A stretch of DNA of 64,000 bases from Panopea generosa (lineage: Eukaryota > Mollusca > Bivalvia > Adapedonta > Hiatellidae), in assembly GCA_029582155.1 (NCBI GenBank), contig CM055897.1, positions 10,220,482 through 10,284,481 of the forward strand, read 5' to 3'. A program made the translations under genes and the position numbers. Below the pieces are notes generated by a model. That model ran no database searches. It had not been told where the DNA came from and saw only the letters and a list, made by a program, of their open reading frames with translations. Shown here piece after piece: positions 12,650 through 38,020 of the stretch. Every line of letters starts with the position of its first letter. Position 1 is the first letter of the stretch.

Positions 12650-12737
<88 letters not shown>
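12650..12737. repeat. (CA)44 microsatellite
   Basis: An uninterrupted CA dinucleotide run of about 88 bp. The Cys-Val frame across it is an artefact. Confidence 0.98.
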
Positions 12738-12738
<1 letters not shown>

Positions 12739-13040
12739 CTTACAATAAATTAAACCTCCACAACATGGGCCAGGTAGTGTACACCCAATGTATATAATTT
12801 TTTCAACAGTATCCTCATGATAAAACATTGCATAAAAATCATATTTTGAAAAATGAGCAATAGAAAACCTAAATAATATTCTATGGTAAAATTAACACAA
12901 GCCACTTAATAACACTGCACATGAATATTTGCTTTGTTTTTCACTTAAGGCTGTCACATGATTGGGTTGCTATTATAATGCATATTTGTTCTATGTACAA
13001 TGAAGAACAGTCACTGTCCACGTGAACATTTGAGATTCAC

Positions 13041-26368
<13,328 letters not shown>

Positions 26369-27204
26369 CTTGGAAAATTATTTGCCTAAAACCGAATCTT
26401 CGTATAATGAGCTATGCCATTTAATATACATATTTTAATATTTTATGTCGACATCAAGTTACTAAAAAGTTTTATGATATTATTGTCTTACACTTTGCCT
26501 ATATTTATATTGTTTTGAATACCATGATACGAATATAGCCTTATTTTGTGAAATGGAGAGCAATGAACTGTAAAGAGCAAAATGGAATCGCTCTTACCTA
26601 GTCTAGAAGATTCGGGAGAGCTAGGCCGGTTCAACATACTTACTATTACCTGTCGCTTCTCTTGATCCTTATTACACAACTTCATTTGACATAAAAACAC
26701 CACGCACTTCCAGAAACCTACCTACAGCCTCTAACAGCGTGTAACAAAATCACGAGAAATCGCTTTGGAAATGAGTTGAATTCCAGTCCCTTATATGGAC
26801 AGTGTAACGTAAGAAGGGGGTAAACTAATTCAAAATACGCTTTAATACATAGGTCTAAAAAGTTTGACTATATGTCTTCCTATGTTTGAAGCAACAGCAA
26901 ATAATGGAGAATAGCCATTTTAGTTGACTCTGGTTTAAATATGTTCTTTGAACATTAAATGGTCATATCAACCTATACCGCTCTGTTCGCCGTGCTTTTA
27001 TTCTGTTGTAGTCTCAAATAAACATACATGTATTTACAGCAAATTACTGTGATTTATTCAGAACAATACGTATTACAACATGATGGCAGAAGTTAAAGTA
27101 TATTTGGATTAAACGAATTATGCTGTTCAATGAACCATTGTGTTTTAATTAAACAATATATATATATACGAGTATATAACAAGTTAACACTCATTTATTG
27201 TATG
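26369..27204. other. YIPF4 upstream region
   Basis: This should contain the YIPF4 promoter and 5' untranslated region. A minus-strand donor-like CTAG/gtaagagcg near 26,590-26,600 and an acceptor-like ttttag about 20 bases before the ATG allow a non-coding first exon. No TATA box stands out. Beyond 26,750 no feature is recognised. Confidence 0.3.
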
Positions 27205-28345
27205 GGTAATGATGCGGACGATATATTTAATTCATTTAATTTAAGTGCGGAACAATAAAAAAAAGTAGATCTACAAAGATGTATGTGACAAATTCAAAAG
27301 TTACTTTGTGAAATAAAGAATTGTCATACATGTCCATGTATTTGAACGGGCCAAATTCAATATGAGGTGCCAGGAGGAGGGTGAGAATGTCGATGCATTT
27401 GTGACAGCCCTACATTGTTTGGCGGAACATTGCAATAACGGTACATTAAAAGACGAATTGATACGGGACATGATAGTTGTTGGATTAAGAGATGACAGCA
27501 TTTCTGAGAAACTGCAGTTGGACGCCGAGTTGACATTCGAAAAGTCAATTAACACTGCAAGGCAAAAAGAAGCAGTTCGAAAACAGAAATCATTAGTTGA
27601 AAATACGATGGTATATGTAAAACAAACACAACGCAAGCCGAGGTCACCAGTGAATCCTAGAAATAGGTGCTCAAGATGCGGAGCAGTATCGGAACACACC
27701 AGAAGTACATGCCCAGCAACACATTCAAAGTGTTGAGGATGCAGCCGGGTGGGTCACTGGGTTAAATGCTGTCAGAAAGCCACGAAAGTTGACGAAGTAC
27801 AGGAGCGAGCCTTCTTCGGAACCATTGGCTGTGATGAGAAAGCCTGGATAATCAATTTAAAAATGAGACAATCATTTATCAGATTTAAAATTGATACAAG
27901 GGCAGATGTAACTGCTATTTTTGAAAATGTGTATAAAACACTGGGTTCACCACCTTTAATTAAAAGCAAAAAAAATCTTTTTGGGCCATGTAATAAACCA
28001 TTGCATGTCTTGCATTCAATCACAGAAACTGTTTCCAGTGATAAACTATCAGCGGTCGAAGAGATACATGTCGTCAAAAGCTTAGAACGATGTTTACTGG
28101 GCCGACCAGCTATTATAAAGTTTAACCTTATTGAGTTAAAAGGCATAGAAGAGGTAATTTTGCTTGTAAACGTAACATTAACAAGTTATTTGAGGAATTC
28201 TAGTAGGTATGTTGAGCGGCGAATACCATAGTTCAACCAATGACGGTGCTAAACCATTCAGGTTAATGGTTCCTCAACGCCTACCTATCCCATTACTCCG
28301 AAAAGTCAAACATGAATTAGACAACATGGATAAAAAATCATGTGA
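27205..28345 (+). pseudogene. Ty3/gypsy-like gag-protease-RT start, decayed
   Basis: A gag-like region begins near 27,208 (NDADDIFNSFNL) and crosses frameshifts or stops before the long frame at 27,362-27,736. Two CCHC-type zinc knuckles follow: the first is CSRC...H...C, and the second is reached across a stop codon at 27,734. The protease follows at about 27,890, where the active-site triad context reads DTRADVT instead of the usual DTGA. The start of the reverse transcriptase domain is recognisable at 28,240-28,330 and breaks off near 28,345. It is an old LTR-retrotransposon copy with no intact product. Long terminal repeats were not identified for this copy. Confidence 0.82.
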
Positions 28346-28439
28346 TTTTTCGTGAATGTGAATTATCTTATTTAAATTAAACGCTTATTAATTAAAAAAA
28401 ATTGTCACAAAATTTATATATATATATATTTTAATTTTG

Positions 28440-29250
28440 TATTGTTTCTTTAAACTTTCTTATTAATCGCTTTAAGATTTAACCATGTTCTTCCAACATC
28501 AAACTTAATTGTCAAAACTGTTTTCAAAACACCTATTTGGCTAAGAAATAATTTAAATAATGACTTGTTCCGTAACCATATTAGAATTGATTCTTGTTGT
28601 CCACATTGCGGTAATGTTGAAGATGCTGAGCTTTTTTTTTCAAATGCACAACGTACAGAACCCAAAGATTAACATTATTTAACTCGACAAGATCATTTCA
28701 CCCTCTAAGTACACATCGCTTTCTATATGGAGATGAAAGACTATCTCATGCTAGCAATAGTATTATAGTCAAAGCGGTACAATACTATATCAAAGAAACT
28801 AAACGCTTTGCATAATCTCATTTATGTTTTCCTGTCTTGTTTTTAACTGTACTATATTACTTCGATCTTGTGAATTATTTAACTAGTTTGCCCATTGAAT
28901 ATAAATGTTAAGCTGCATAGGACACCAAAGTTTTGTTTTTATTTTTGTGCTTTCTTATTTCTTAATCTGATTTTCTCACTAGGGTGCTACCGGAATGTAG
29001 ACACATGACGCATGCGTATGGACGACATAAAGAAGAAATGATATGTGTTTGTTTTACTATGTATTACTTTCTTTCCTTTCCTACCTTTTTCTATTCTCAA
29101 ATTATCGGTTAAGAAAAAAATGTCAAAATATGTCATTTTGATATTTAATGTAAACATTGTAAAATATGTAGGGGAAGGACTGAACCTAATGTTGAAAGAA
29201 CTTGTGGCCCAACCCCATTTCATGTTGAAATAAAATATGTTTAAACTAAC
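28440..29250 (+). mobile_element. 3' end of a non-LTR retrotransposon
   Basis: Plus-strand translation of 28,440-28,815, with one frameshift near 28,640, reads like a LINE ORF2 C-terminus, with a CPHCGNVEDAE zinc motif (CxxC...) and a downstream basic tail. The non-coding end near 29,195 (gaacttgtggcccaacccc, then attt) matches 54,890, which suggests the same family. Confidence 0.65.
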
Positions 29251-29777
29251 AGCCTCCGAATTTAAAATTTCGCACACATAAAATAAAATAAAAAATTTGA
29301 GTGAAAAAAAAACCCTCTTTATCTTACCTCTAACATTGATTTACATATTTATTGATCATATAATCAATTTATTACTCTAAAAACGAAAACTATTTATAGG
29401 TAAGAATGATTTTTTAATAATTTTGAAATTATTTTGTTTAAAACAAAAAAAAGATGTTGGTAAGAATTCTCAAAAGCTAGGTTCAGAAATCCGTTTCAAA
29501 TAAATTTGCTAGGCTTGCCCATAGAACAGTTTGAATTTCAGTTCAGTAGAAGTTATATAAGGCATTGCCTTTAACCTGTAGTGTGGAGTATGTAAAGACA
29601 CACCAGAAACGGAGTGATTTACCTCAGTGAGATGTATAACCCACTATAAATACGTTAGTGTACTAGTTTAATGTCGGGTGTAGTTGTTATATATATTCGT
29701 CACCGTCTGTAACTGTATTGGATTTGTATTTGGTTCTTAAAGTGTATTTTAACTAAATAAGTTAAAGGTTAATACTG

Positions 29778-29814
<37 letters not shown>

Positions 29815-31555
29815 CTTAATGGGGACGTTATACAGAAAAGAAGCAAACATGGGAACCATTCAATAAATGTGTTTAATATTTTAACAAATGTAGATCAGTA
29901 AATGATGTAGGTCAGTTCAATTGTTGTTGTTTTCTCCATATAAACCAGTTTATTGGTTGGAGGTAGATGTGGGATTATTAGGATTTACTGAATATTGAGG
30001 TGAGCAAACTCTTCTCTATTTACCGATGATGAGATTAAATGTCTGTGTGGCAATAGATAGCACGACATATTGCACGTCTCTACGGAGCTTTTTAATTTTT
30101 TTTTTTATTTTGCGTCTCCCGAGACAGAAGATCGGAAATCAAAATAATAAAAAAGTTAAAACTGTCCACCCACGCGTTATTAAATCAGGCTAGGCTATAA
30201 GCAGCATGCCTGAATAAGGCGTGTATGGACAGCTTTTTTCATTATTTAGATATCCGATCTGATGTCCATAACAGCATGTTTAAAAGGCTCGTTGAAGCAA
30301 TATGTCGTACTAGGCAATAAAGGCAGAGTGAGTATATCTGAGCATAAAATACTATTTCGAAATAAATATGTACAACTGATATACAGTCTTAAATCTTTAT
30401 TCAAGCATCATCTACATATAGTACAATTACAAGAACATCATTTATTTAAGATGCATGTACACTATGTTTTGAATAAATGAATTACAAGATAATATATATC
30501 AGGGGATGCTCGAAAAGTAATGGCACTAACATATGCATTTGCTATTTCGTGTTGTGCATTGAACCATAATGAATCTGTAGACTGGACACTGTCCGGTAGT
30601 TCATGCAAATGTACGCTCCTACTGACATGACAGACACTCAAACGAGGCTGGTTTTACTTAATTAAATTTATTCACATGTTTATTTGATTATCAATAATTG
30701 CTTCTATCTCTAAGCTCTAAGTTCTAATTTACAAGCTGACATTTTAACGTAACCAAGGTCTATCCCTAACTAACTATCCAGCTCTGCTTTCAACACAACC
30801 AAAAAGGCCTCGAGCCCTATTTATCTCATTAGTCAACTCATAACTACTTTTAAATTGTTCAATTTCTTAATTACAAAGTATATATTAAACACACCCATAT
30901 TTTGTCCCCAACATGACCGGTCACCTCTAAATGATGATAAGCCTAATGCTACTTTTGCTTGTCATATTTCATTAAGCTGATACACAGTGACCCTTGACGT
31001 TAATGAACTTTGTATACATAATTGCATCTTAAACATATTAAAGCGCCCTCATGATTTTTATATATTATAAAAATTCAACAAAAAAACTAAATAAAATAAC
31101 ACTCCTAGTTAGCGGACGATTTCCTCTACGTTTAATTCATGAATTAGAAGAGAATAGAACTATTCAACCTATGCATTGGGACAGTAATGCCAATGTGGAA
31201 TGCTATTTTAAACCCAGGATATGAAAAATAGAGTTCTTATGTCATGTTTCAACCGCTTTACATTATTTTCTTTACTTCTCATTTTGATGGGTTGTCAATC
31301 ACATATTGTTCAGCTCGCTCGGTTTGCCCTTGCCGTTTTTTAAAAATGTGATTTCTCTTGAACAAAGCGTTCCAACTTGTTTGATCTAACACATTTGACA
31401 TGTGTGATTTTCGAATTCTAATATTTTATGGAACCGCTGCATACAAGCACACTTTCTGGTAATCTTGCATGAACTGAGCTGTCACCATCTGCTATTAACC
31501 GCATTTTCAGACCATTGTGCACAGATTTCGTCTCCAAAAATATCAGCCTCAACAG
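29251..31555. other. AT-rich stretch with a C34 run
   Basis: No gene is supported. A run of 34 C occupies 29,780-29,813. At 30,511 ctcgaaaagtaatggcac resembles a mariner-type end, but no partner end was found. The rest is unrecognised. Confidence 0.35.
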
Positions 31556-31559
31556 TGAA

Positions 31560-31690
31560 CTGCTGTTCCAGTTTTTCAATAGTTAGTTTTAGAGGGGATA
31601 AACGTGTCAATGGCCTGAAGCATTTCAGATTTGTATTCTCTCCACAATTCATTCACTGTCTTGTTACCTAAGTGTGAATGAAAACTGGAA
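31560..31690 (-). mobile_element. LINE ORF2 fragment, minus strand
   Basis: A short minus-strand frame reads LGNKTVNELWREYKSEM and then LQAIDTFIPSK, typical of the linker between endonuclease and reverse transcriptase in LINE ORF2. It ends abruptly at a stop. Confidence 0.55.
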
Positions 31691-32433
31691 TTGGAAACCT
31701 GCATGTGGGGTCCATCGGTCCGTCCATGCCTGCTCGTCCGTAGAATAGAATGTTCCTTGACGCCTGTCTCACCGCGACATAGGCCTACGTGATAGTTCGT
31801 ACAGTTTATATATCCACAGTTGAGATTTCCTTCAATAAAAATAAGGACAGTTTTATAATGTTGTGATTCCTTTCAGAGAATCATTGAATGGTCTAAATAG
31901 TTTGGGTATCTGATGGCTTGTAGATGGAGCTAAAGTACATGTAGATAATGTATTTGGCAAATGACTCTTTCCAGCTTCCAAAACACAATTTTGCAATCTG
32001 TGTGAGATCCGGGATTGTAACACAAATAAAATATTTTTTTAAAAGCACATTTCTGTCTCTGTCTCTTCGATAGGCGTCATAGTCATCTGCAGAGATATCG
32101 GAGTTAGCAATGTGTGGTGTTAAAGGGAATGTCACGGAAGTTTTTTTGTTGTTGTATTTTTCAAAATGTCAAAATTATCTATATTTTTTTTTTCAAATAT
32201 ATCATGCCTATATATATACTCACTGATGCCGTTTTGCCAAAAGGATATGCATATTTAAACTTGCCAAAATAATATATTGAAAATGGATTTCTAACATTGG
32301 CTACGCGCCTAGGTTAGACTATTTAAAATATATTTCTCTCTTAAAATTGCAACATGTTTTGTGACGTATTAAATGAGTCACGTCACTTTGATTTCAATTT
32401 GATCCATTATACTAAATTTACATGTAGTAAAAG

Positions 32434-32640
32434 TTGTTTCATTCTGGAAAGAATCCAACTGACGATGTAAAGGTCGCCAGTCAGTATTTAAGAGCTGTCT
32501 ATTTTAAGAATGAGGATTTTGTTTCAATTTTGTCACGTTTTAGTGGATTAGACGTACCAAACCATTTGGATTTTTTTATAAATGATGAGATGATTTTTAT
32601 CCATTTTAAAAATAATCTTATTTTCTAAGACATTTATAAA
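32434..32640 (+). repeat. Dispersed repeat Y, copy 1
   Basis: It shares gtcacgttttagtggatta, aaaccatttgga, aatgatgagatg and tttatccattttaa with 58,190-58,420 in the same order. The sequence upstream to about 32,150 is AT-rich and may also belong to it. Confidence 0.65.
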
Positions 32641-33639
32641 TAGCGTTTTTTCTGATATGCTCACTTAAGCCGCAACTCACATCTAGAGATGTCATTGAGC
32701 AGAATCGATGACAGAATGGAATCCTACTTTTTTATTTTTATGGATTTGTTATTTACGATTAGCAGTCTTAAAGAACAACTAAGGGTGTTTTTATGTGCCT
32801 GCCTTGACTTGGGTCGATTGATTGGGGAGGAAAACGACCGAAAAAAAGTGGTTACGAAATGATCCTGACCGGGTGCGGGGTTAGACCTGGGGTCAAACCA
32901 GTAGCTTGTATCGTCGAAAGGGAAAGAATACCATTTCTCTGGAACAAAATAAGGTTTGTGAAGTTTATAAAGTAATCCACTTGTTTCATATATTAAAACA
33001 GAAAAGCATTTATATAGAACTATTTATTTCGCTGTTTTCTGAGAAATAAAACTCCGTTTCGCTATTTACATTTCCATGCACTCCATTTTGGAATTTACGT
33101 TCCGTTTCGCCTTAGCGGCGCGAATAGCCTGGTTCTCGGACCCAAAATCCTCTCAGCGTTGCCTTCTTATATTACATGAGACCGGGGATTAGTCTACGGC
33201 GCGAAACGCTAATATTTGTAAACATTTTAGAGAAATAGCCAGGGATAAAGCTACACAATCTGACAATCGCCGACTTATTGAGACGATTAACCAAAGCATT
33301 TAAGGTAATTTTAATTAACCTGATTCTGTGGAATGATGTGGCCAATGTATCGATTATATATGTAAAAAATAATGTGTTTTCGCGGATTGTAACGAAATCG
33401 AAGAATCAAGATTTAGGTAAAATGCATTAAAAAGTGTTGAGCAGTCTCCAATGCCAAGAGGCGACATACCAATATTTTATACGTTGAAAAAAAGATGCTG
33501 GGAAGTATGCAATTATGGCAGGGATGCATAATTTCAAACCTGCCCACCTGTAATAAAGTTGACAACGACAAACCTTGCCCACCATGGACACCCAACCTAG
33601 ACCACTTATATATGGAAGATTTTATCATCAGCTGCATGT
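32641..33639. other. Stretch with nothing recognised
   Basis: No coding frame, tRNA or repeat could be supported. Confidence 0.3.
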
Positions 33640-33734
33640 GTCCTTTATAGCTAACTGCCAATCTTAATATGAAATCCCTTAGTGACCCCATAGTAGTCCT
33701 TAGTGTCCTTTTTGAACCCCTTAGTAGTCTTTAG
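33640..33734 (+). repeat. CCTTAGTAG minisatellite, left part
   Basis: It begins with ctttatagctaactgcc, also present at 37,744, then units of ccccttagtagtctttagtg type. It is broken at 33,735 by an LTR end and resumes at 37,052. Confidence 0.75.
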
Positions 33735-34414
33735 TGTACCATTATTGAAATAAACTATAGTTACGCATACGCATAAGATCATTCTCCAATTCGAAAAGGT
33801 GAAATCTCGCTCTAGTGCGTGACGAGATCTGTGCATGACTTGAGCTCAGGGGAATCGCGTGACACCATAACAAACCGCAGTGGTGCTTCTGACATTAGTT
33901 AATTGCAACAAAGTTGTAACATAAAACAGCCATAAAAAAAAAAAAAAAAAAAAATACAAGACATGAATGAAAATAAAAAAAATAGTTTCTCATGATAAAA
34001 TAAAATTACTTTTAATCGTTTTGTGCGTGTTTGTATACTTTAATTAATGCTTGATTTCTGGTGATGGGTGGGGTAATATGTAAACTTGAGAAGTTTTGTA
34101 TTAATTTTTTTATCAATATCCCTACTATCATTTACAAATAGGGAATGGTTATAATTGATTTGTTTTACAGTTCATGCGACATGACGGATTTTTATTAATA
34201 ATTCTTGTCTTTTTATAGATGTATTATCTACCAAATTTCAGACCCAACTGAAGACATGCCTGTTGCACAGTTAATGGGCCTTTTTGTTTAAAACGTAGGT
34301 AAATGATTTTAAAAAAAACAACATTATGACAATAACATATTAATATAATCTAAATGTAGTTTTTTTTGCAAAAATCTATGATTTTCTTTTATTTAAGAGA
34401 GCTTTGAATGAATT

Positions 34415-34575
34415 ACAGACGTTTCGTACAACCAAATTGAGGTTTCGTACCACACTTATGTTAATGCATAAACTTTACAGTGTTTCACACCATGATTAAG
34501 TGTCACAATCATTTACTTACGGTATTTGTTTGTAGTGTGTGATGGTATTGGATTGTTAATATTTGGGGTTGAAAC
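34415..34575 (+). repeat. Dispersed repeat X, copy 2
   Basis: It matches 21,690-21,890 through gaggtttcgtacc, aatgcataaactttacag, tttcacaccatgattaag and tgtcacaatcat. Confidence 0.7.
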
Positions 34576-34984
34576 GTAACTAAAATACATTTTATTTTGT
34601 TTATACATTTATTGTATTAACGAGAAATTTGGTATATTTATTGTAAATTTACACCATATACTACGGACACAAATCACACAAAATAATATACATACAATTT
34701 TGATTTTATCATATTTACAACATTTACGTGTGTCACATTGTAATGCATGACCACGAGGAGATATATTTGCTTTCTTTAATAAAAGTGTATTTGTGAAATG
34801 ATACATAAACTCAGAAAATTTCAATTTGTGACAAAAAACTGCATCCCTGGTATATATTCTTCCAAGAAGATAAATAGAATGATACACAATCACCTGCTGT
34901 TATACCGAGGTACTATATAAAATGTAAAAATTGGTCATTTTGGAAAGATAAACACAGAAATAAGCGTTTTCACTAATACATTTA

Positions 34985-36453
34985 TGGCAGACACGTAATA
35001 GTACATTCAGACCACAAACCACTGTCAGCTATCATGAAAAAGCCACTTGCTGCAGCACCACCCTGTCTCCAAAGAATGATGCTTCAAATTCAAAAATATG
35101 ATATTGAAGTGCGACATGTCAGTGGAATAGACATTCCTGTCAGTGATTGCTTGACAACACTTATCTAAATTAGATAGATGGTTTGGAATTGCATGTGCAT
35201 ACCGTTTTGCAAAATTGTGCATAACAGAACGTCGACTTGACATTATACGAAACGCTATAAAACAAGACGGACAGATCTATGCAAACTTTGAAACAGACTA
35301 TACTTGATGGCTGGTCAAATTCTCGTACAGAGTGTAATAAATCTGTATTGGAATTCTGGAATCATAGAGATGAGCTGTCTGTAGAGAATGACCTTATATT
35401 CAGAGGTCATAAACTTGTTATACCCAGGTCAGTCAGACAGGAAATGATAGCATCTGTTCATATAGGTCATATGGGCGTTGAAAAAACGCTACAGCGAGCG
35501 AGGGTGTAATATTTTGGCCAGGGATGGCTAAAGACATTACTGACCACGTGTTAAGTTGCGATATTTGCTTAACACACAGGAACTCAAGCACCAAAGAGCC
35601 ACTAATTCCAATGATGTCCCCAATAGGCCATACGAGAAAATAGCCGCTGATTTGTTTACATTCGACGACAAAAACTACATTTGAGGTTGACTTACTTCCC
35701 GACACGAAAAGTTCTGCTGTCATTAGAAAAATAAAAGTGCATTTTGCAAGGAATGGAATAGCGGACACGTGCATTAGTGACAATGGTCCGCAATTTTCAT
35801 CAGAAGCATTTTGTAAGTTTTCTGAAGATTGGGGTTTCAAACATACAACCTCAAGCACTTTGCATCCAATGTCCAATGGACTGGCTGAGAAAACAGTCCA
35901 AATCGTAAAACATATTTTCCGAAAAGCTAAAGATAGTGGAAATGATCCATATCTAGCTATCTTGGAATACAGGAACACCCCCCTTGAAAATGGCTATTCT
36001 TCAGCACAGTTACTCATTGGCAGGAAAACCAGATCAGTTATGCCAGTGACTGAAAATCAATTGCAACCAATGATTGTTAATACCTAAACTGTGTGTACAA
36101 AAATAAACAACTCCAAACAAAAGCAAAAGACTCTTTTTGACAAAGTATCGAAATCTTTACCACCCCATAAAATCAATGATAATGTTAGGGTTCAAATGGG
36201 CAAAGTATGGAAACCGGCTAAAGTCGTACAGTTGCATAATGAAAGGTCTTTTTCAGTGCAAACCAAGGACGGAGGTGTCTATTGCCATAACAGAAAATTC
36301 CTTCACAAAACAAAGGAATATTTCGCGCAGATAACCAAGTTTGCACCAAACATGTTTCAAGAAAACTTCCAGGGTAAAACGATCAATCTGTCCGACCAGA
36401 CAATTAACACTATGGAACCTCATCCGTCTCATACTGACCAACGTTCCACTTAG
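34985..36453 (+). pseudogene. RNase H end and integrase, decayed pol
   Basis: The terminal RNase H region (HVSGIDIPVSD) is seen at about 35,113-35,150. An integrase zinc-binding region follows at 35,279-35,509 with the HIGHMGVEKTLQRAR block. The integrase core at 35,737-36,063 has DNGPQFSS and a Glu in the AEKTVQIVK helix. A C-terminal region at 36,091-36,453 includes VRVQMGKVWKPAKV. Stops and frameshifts separate the parts, and the first core Asp region is damaged. It is read in the element's direction, toward the 3' LTR. Confidence 0.85.
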
Positions 36454-36888
36454 TCTCATAATCTAAAATCAATGTCAAATAATCCTCAGCATTATATAAC
36501 ACTATCTGGTAGAGAGGTGAAACCAAATCATTGGTATAGCGGTGAGAATTGGACAAAATGATAAAATAAGTGCATGCTATTATCAAATGAACTGATACGA
36601 ACTGGTATCTGAAATGAATCAGCAACAGCGAACAATTAAAGATCTAGATCAGATACATAGTGTTCTATATAAATATATGTGTATGCTAATTGTCAGGATT
36701 GGATAATTCTTTTATTTTAAACCATGATATAGTTTAACCAGTTAATAAAGTTATGTTTTACACTTTACACAGTAATAATCTCAATGTTTTAAATTCGTAT
36801 GATGATAAACATGCGATGATTAATGTTTATATAATATATTTTAACAAATTAAAATTATTAAGTTGCATGATTAACAAAATTGTTTCAT

Positions 36889-37051
36889 AAGGAGGGAGAT
36901 GTAACATTATTGAAATAAACTATAATTACACATGCGCATAAGATCATTGAGTCTGCTAGATAGACTCCACTGCTAGAATAAACACCTTAGAGTTAACACA
37001 TTTGTGTTCTTCACTTTATATTGCTTCCAATACAAAATCATAAATACTACA
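36889..37051 (+). mobile_element. Polypurine tract and 3' LTR
   Basis: The purine run aaggagggaga (36,889-36,899) directly precedes a 152-bp LTR that begins TGTAACATTATTG and ends ATACTACA. The TG...CA ends and polypurine tract are standard for LTR retroelements. Confidence 0.8.
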
Positions 37052-37215
37052 CTTAGTACCCTATTTTAAACACTCTATAGTGGTGCTCAATAGTCCTTAG
37101 TGGCCCCTTTGAACTTCTTAGTATTCCGTAATAATCCTAAGTGGTCCCTTTGAACACCTTAGTAGTCCTTAGTGCCTCCTTTTAACCCTTAGTGGCCCCT
37201 TTGCAGTACCTAGTG
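37052..37215 (+). repeat. CCTTAGTAG minisatellite, middle part
   Basis: Degenerate units of gtagtccttagtg and cccctttgaac type continue the repeat broken at 33,735. It is broken again at 37,223 by a hairpin-ended element. Confidence 0.75.
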
Positions 37216-37222
37216 CCTTTTT

Positions 37223-37487
37223 AGCTCGCCGGGACGAAGTTCAAGGAGAGCTATATCCATGACGTTGGCATCTGTAGACCCCCAGGTTAAACTTTTGCAT
37301 TTAAGTTTAAGATATCTATGCAACCACTCATTGGATGTTAATGAAACCCTGCATGTGTGTTCACCATCATCAATGGAACACACAGAGACAAGAATCGTAA
37401 CTCTGGATTGCATTTTGGTACAGTTATTGCCCTTTTTCAACTTAGACATCCAGGTGCGAGCTTTTTTGTCTTCTGACAACTCTTGTT
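37223..37487 (+). mobile_element. Hairpin-ended element, core type 2, short copy
   Basis: The 5' end agctcgccgggacgaagttc can fold around GAA. The core contains ggttaaacttttgca and atatctatgcaaccactc. The 3' end ttgtcttctgacaactcttg forms a hairpin followed by CTCTTGTT. It is the same family as 44,759-45,432, with one core unit here. Confidence 0.75.
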
Positions 37488-37743
37488 ATTGCGTTAATAG
37501 GAACAGTCCTATAAGCTCAGTCTATAGAGCATGATACTTCTACTCTCAGGGTTGCCGGTTTGACTCCCAGAGCAGGCCAACTAAAAATACTAACAATGGT
37601 TCATATGGGACTTTAAACCAGGGGCCCATGTGATGGAACTATACACCAAGTATGCTTAATAGAACTAAAAGAAACTTATGATGGGTTTCTATCTGTATCA
37701 GGTGATTAATGCAGTGTCATAATTCAAACAATTTAAAATATGT
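37488..37743. other. tRNA-like SINE remnant and spacer
   Basis: At 37,513-37,570 ataagctcagtctatagagc and gccggtttgactcccag resemble boxes A and B of a tRNA-derived SINE. The rest is unrecognised. Confidence 0.45.
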
Positions 37744-38020
37744 GCTTTATAGCTAATTGACAATCTTAATCTTAACATGAAATCCTTTAGTGACCATTTT
37801 AAACCCCTTAGTTGTCCTTAGTGCCCCCTTTGAACTCCTTAGTGGTCCTTAGTAGTCCTAAATGTCCCCTTGGAACCTCTTAGTAGTCTATAGTTCTATA
37901 GTTCCCCATTTTAACCCCTTAGAGACTCCTAAGTGGTGCTTAGTAATCCTTAGTGGCCCCTTTAAACCCCTTAGTAGTCCTTAGTGCCTCCATTTTACCC
38001 CTTAGTGAGCCCTGTAGATA
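37744..38020 (+). repeat. CCTTAGTAG minisatellite, full start and array
   Basis: It begins ctttatagctaattgac, as at 33,640, then repeats ccccttagtagtccttagtg with variants up to about 38,010. It ends about 480 bp before the EXO1 start codon. Confidence 0.8.

Larger units (their letters stand above)
33735..37051 (+). mobile_element. Degenerate Ty3/gypsy-type element inserted in a minisatellite
   Basis: The left boundary has about 48 bp matching the start of the 3' LTR (cattattgaaataaactat). The right boundary is the 3' LTR at 36,900-37,051. The flanking pentamers TTTAG (33,730-33,734) and CTTAG (37,052-37,056) are a plausible target duplication with one change. Both sides continue into the same minisatellite. 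The internal region has lost gag, protease and most of the reverse transcriptase, and holds unrelated sequence at 33,790-34,980. The end of RNase H and the integrase remain. Because it has its own flanks, it is a separate insertion from the gag copy at 27.2 kb. Confidence 0.75.

Noticed and set aside
12631-12828. Frame rich in Cys-Val
   Set aside because: Translation of the CA microsatellite.
27301-27699. Minus-strand 132-aa frame
   Set aside because: Antisense shadow of the gag region, which has the recognisable zinc-knuckle motif on the plus strand.
30511-30660. Mariner-type element from a single end-like sequence
   Set aside because: No partner inverted repeat or transposase was found nearby.
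27205-37051. A single LTR retrotransposon spanning both the gag and integrase pieces
   Set aside because: The integrase piece has its own LTR ends flanked by the same minisatellite on both sides, so it is a separate insertion.
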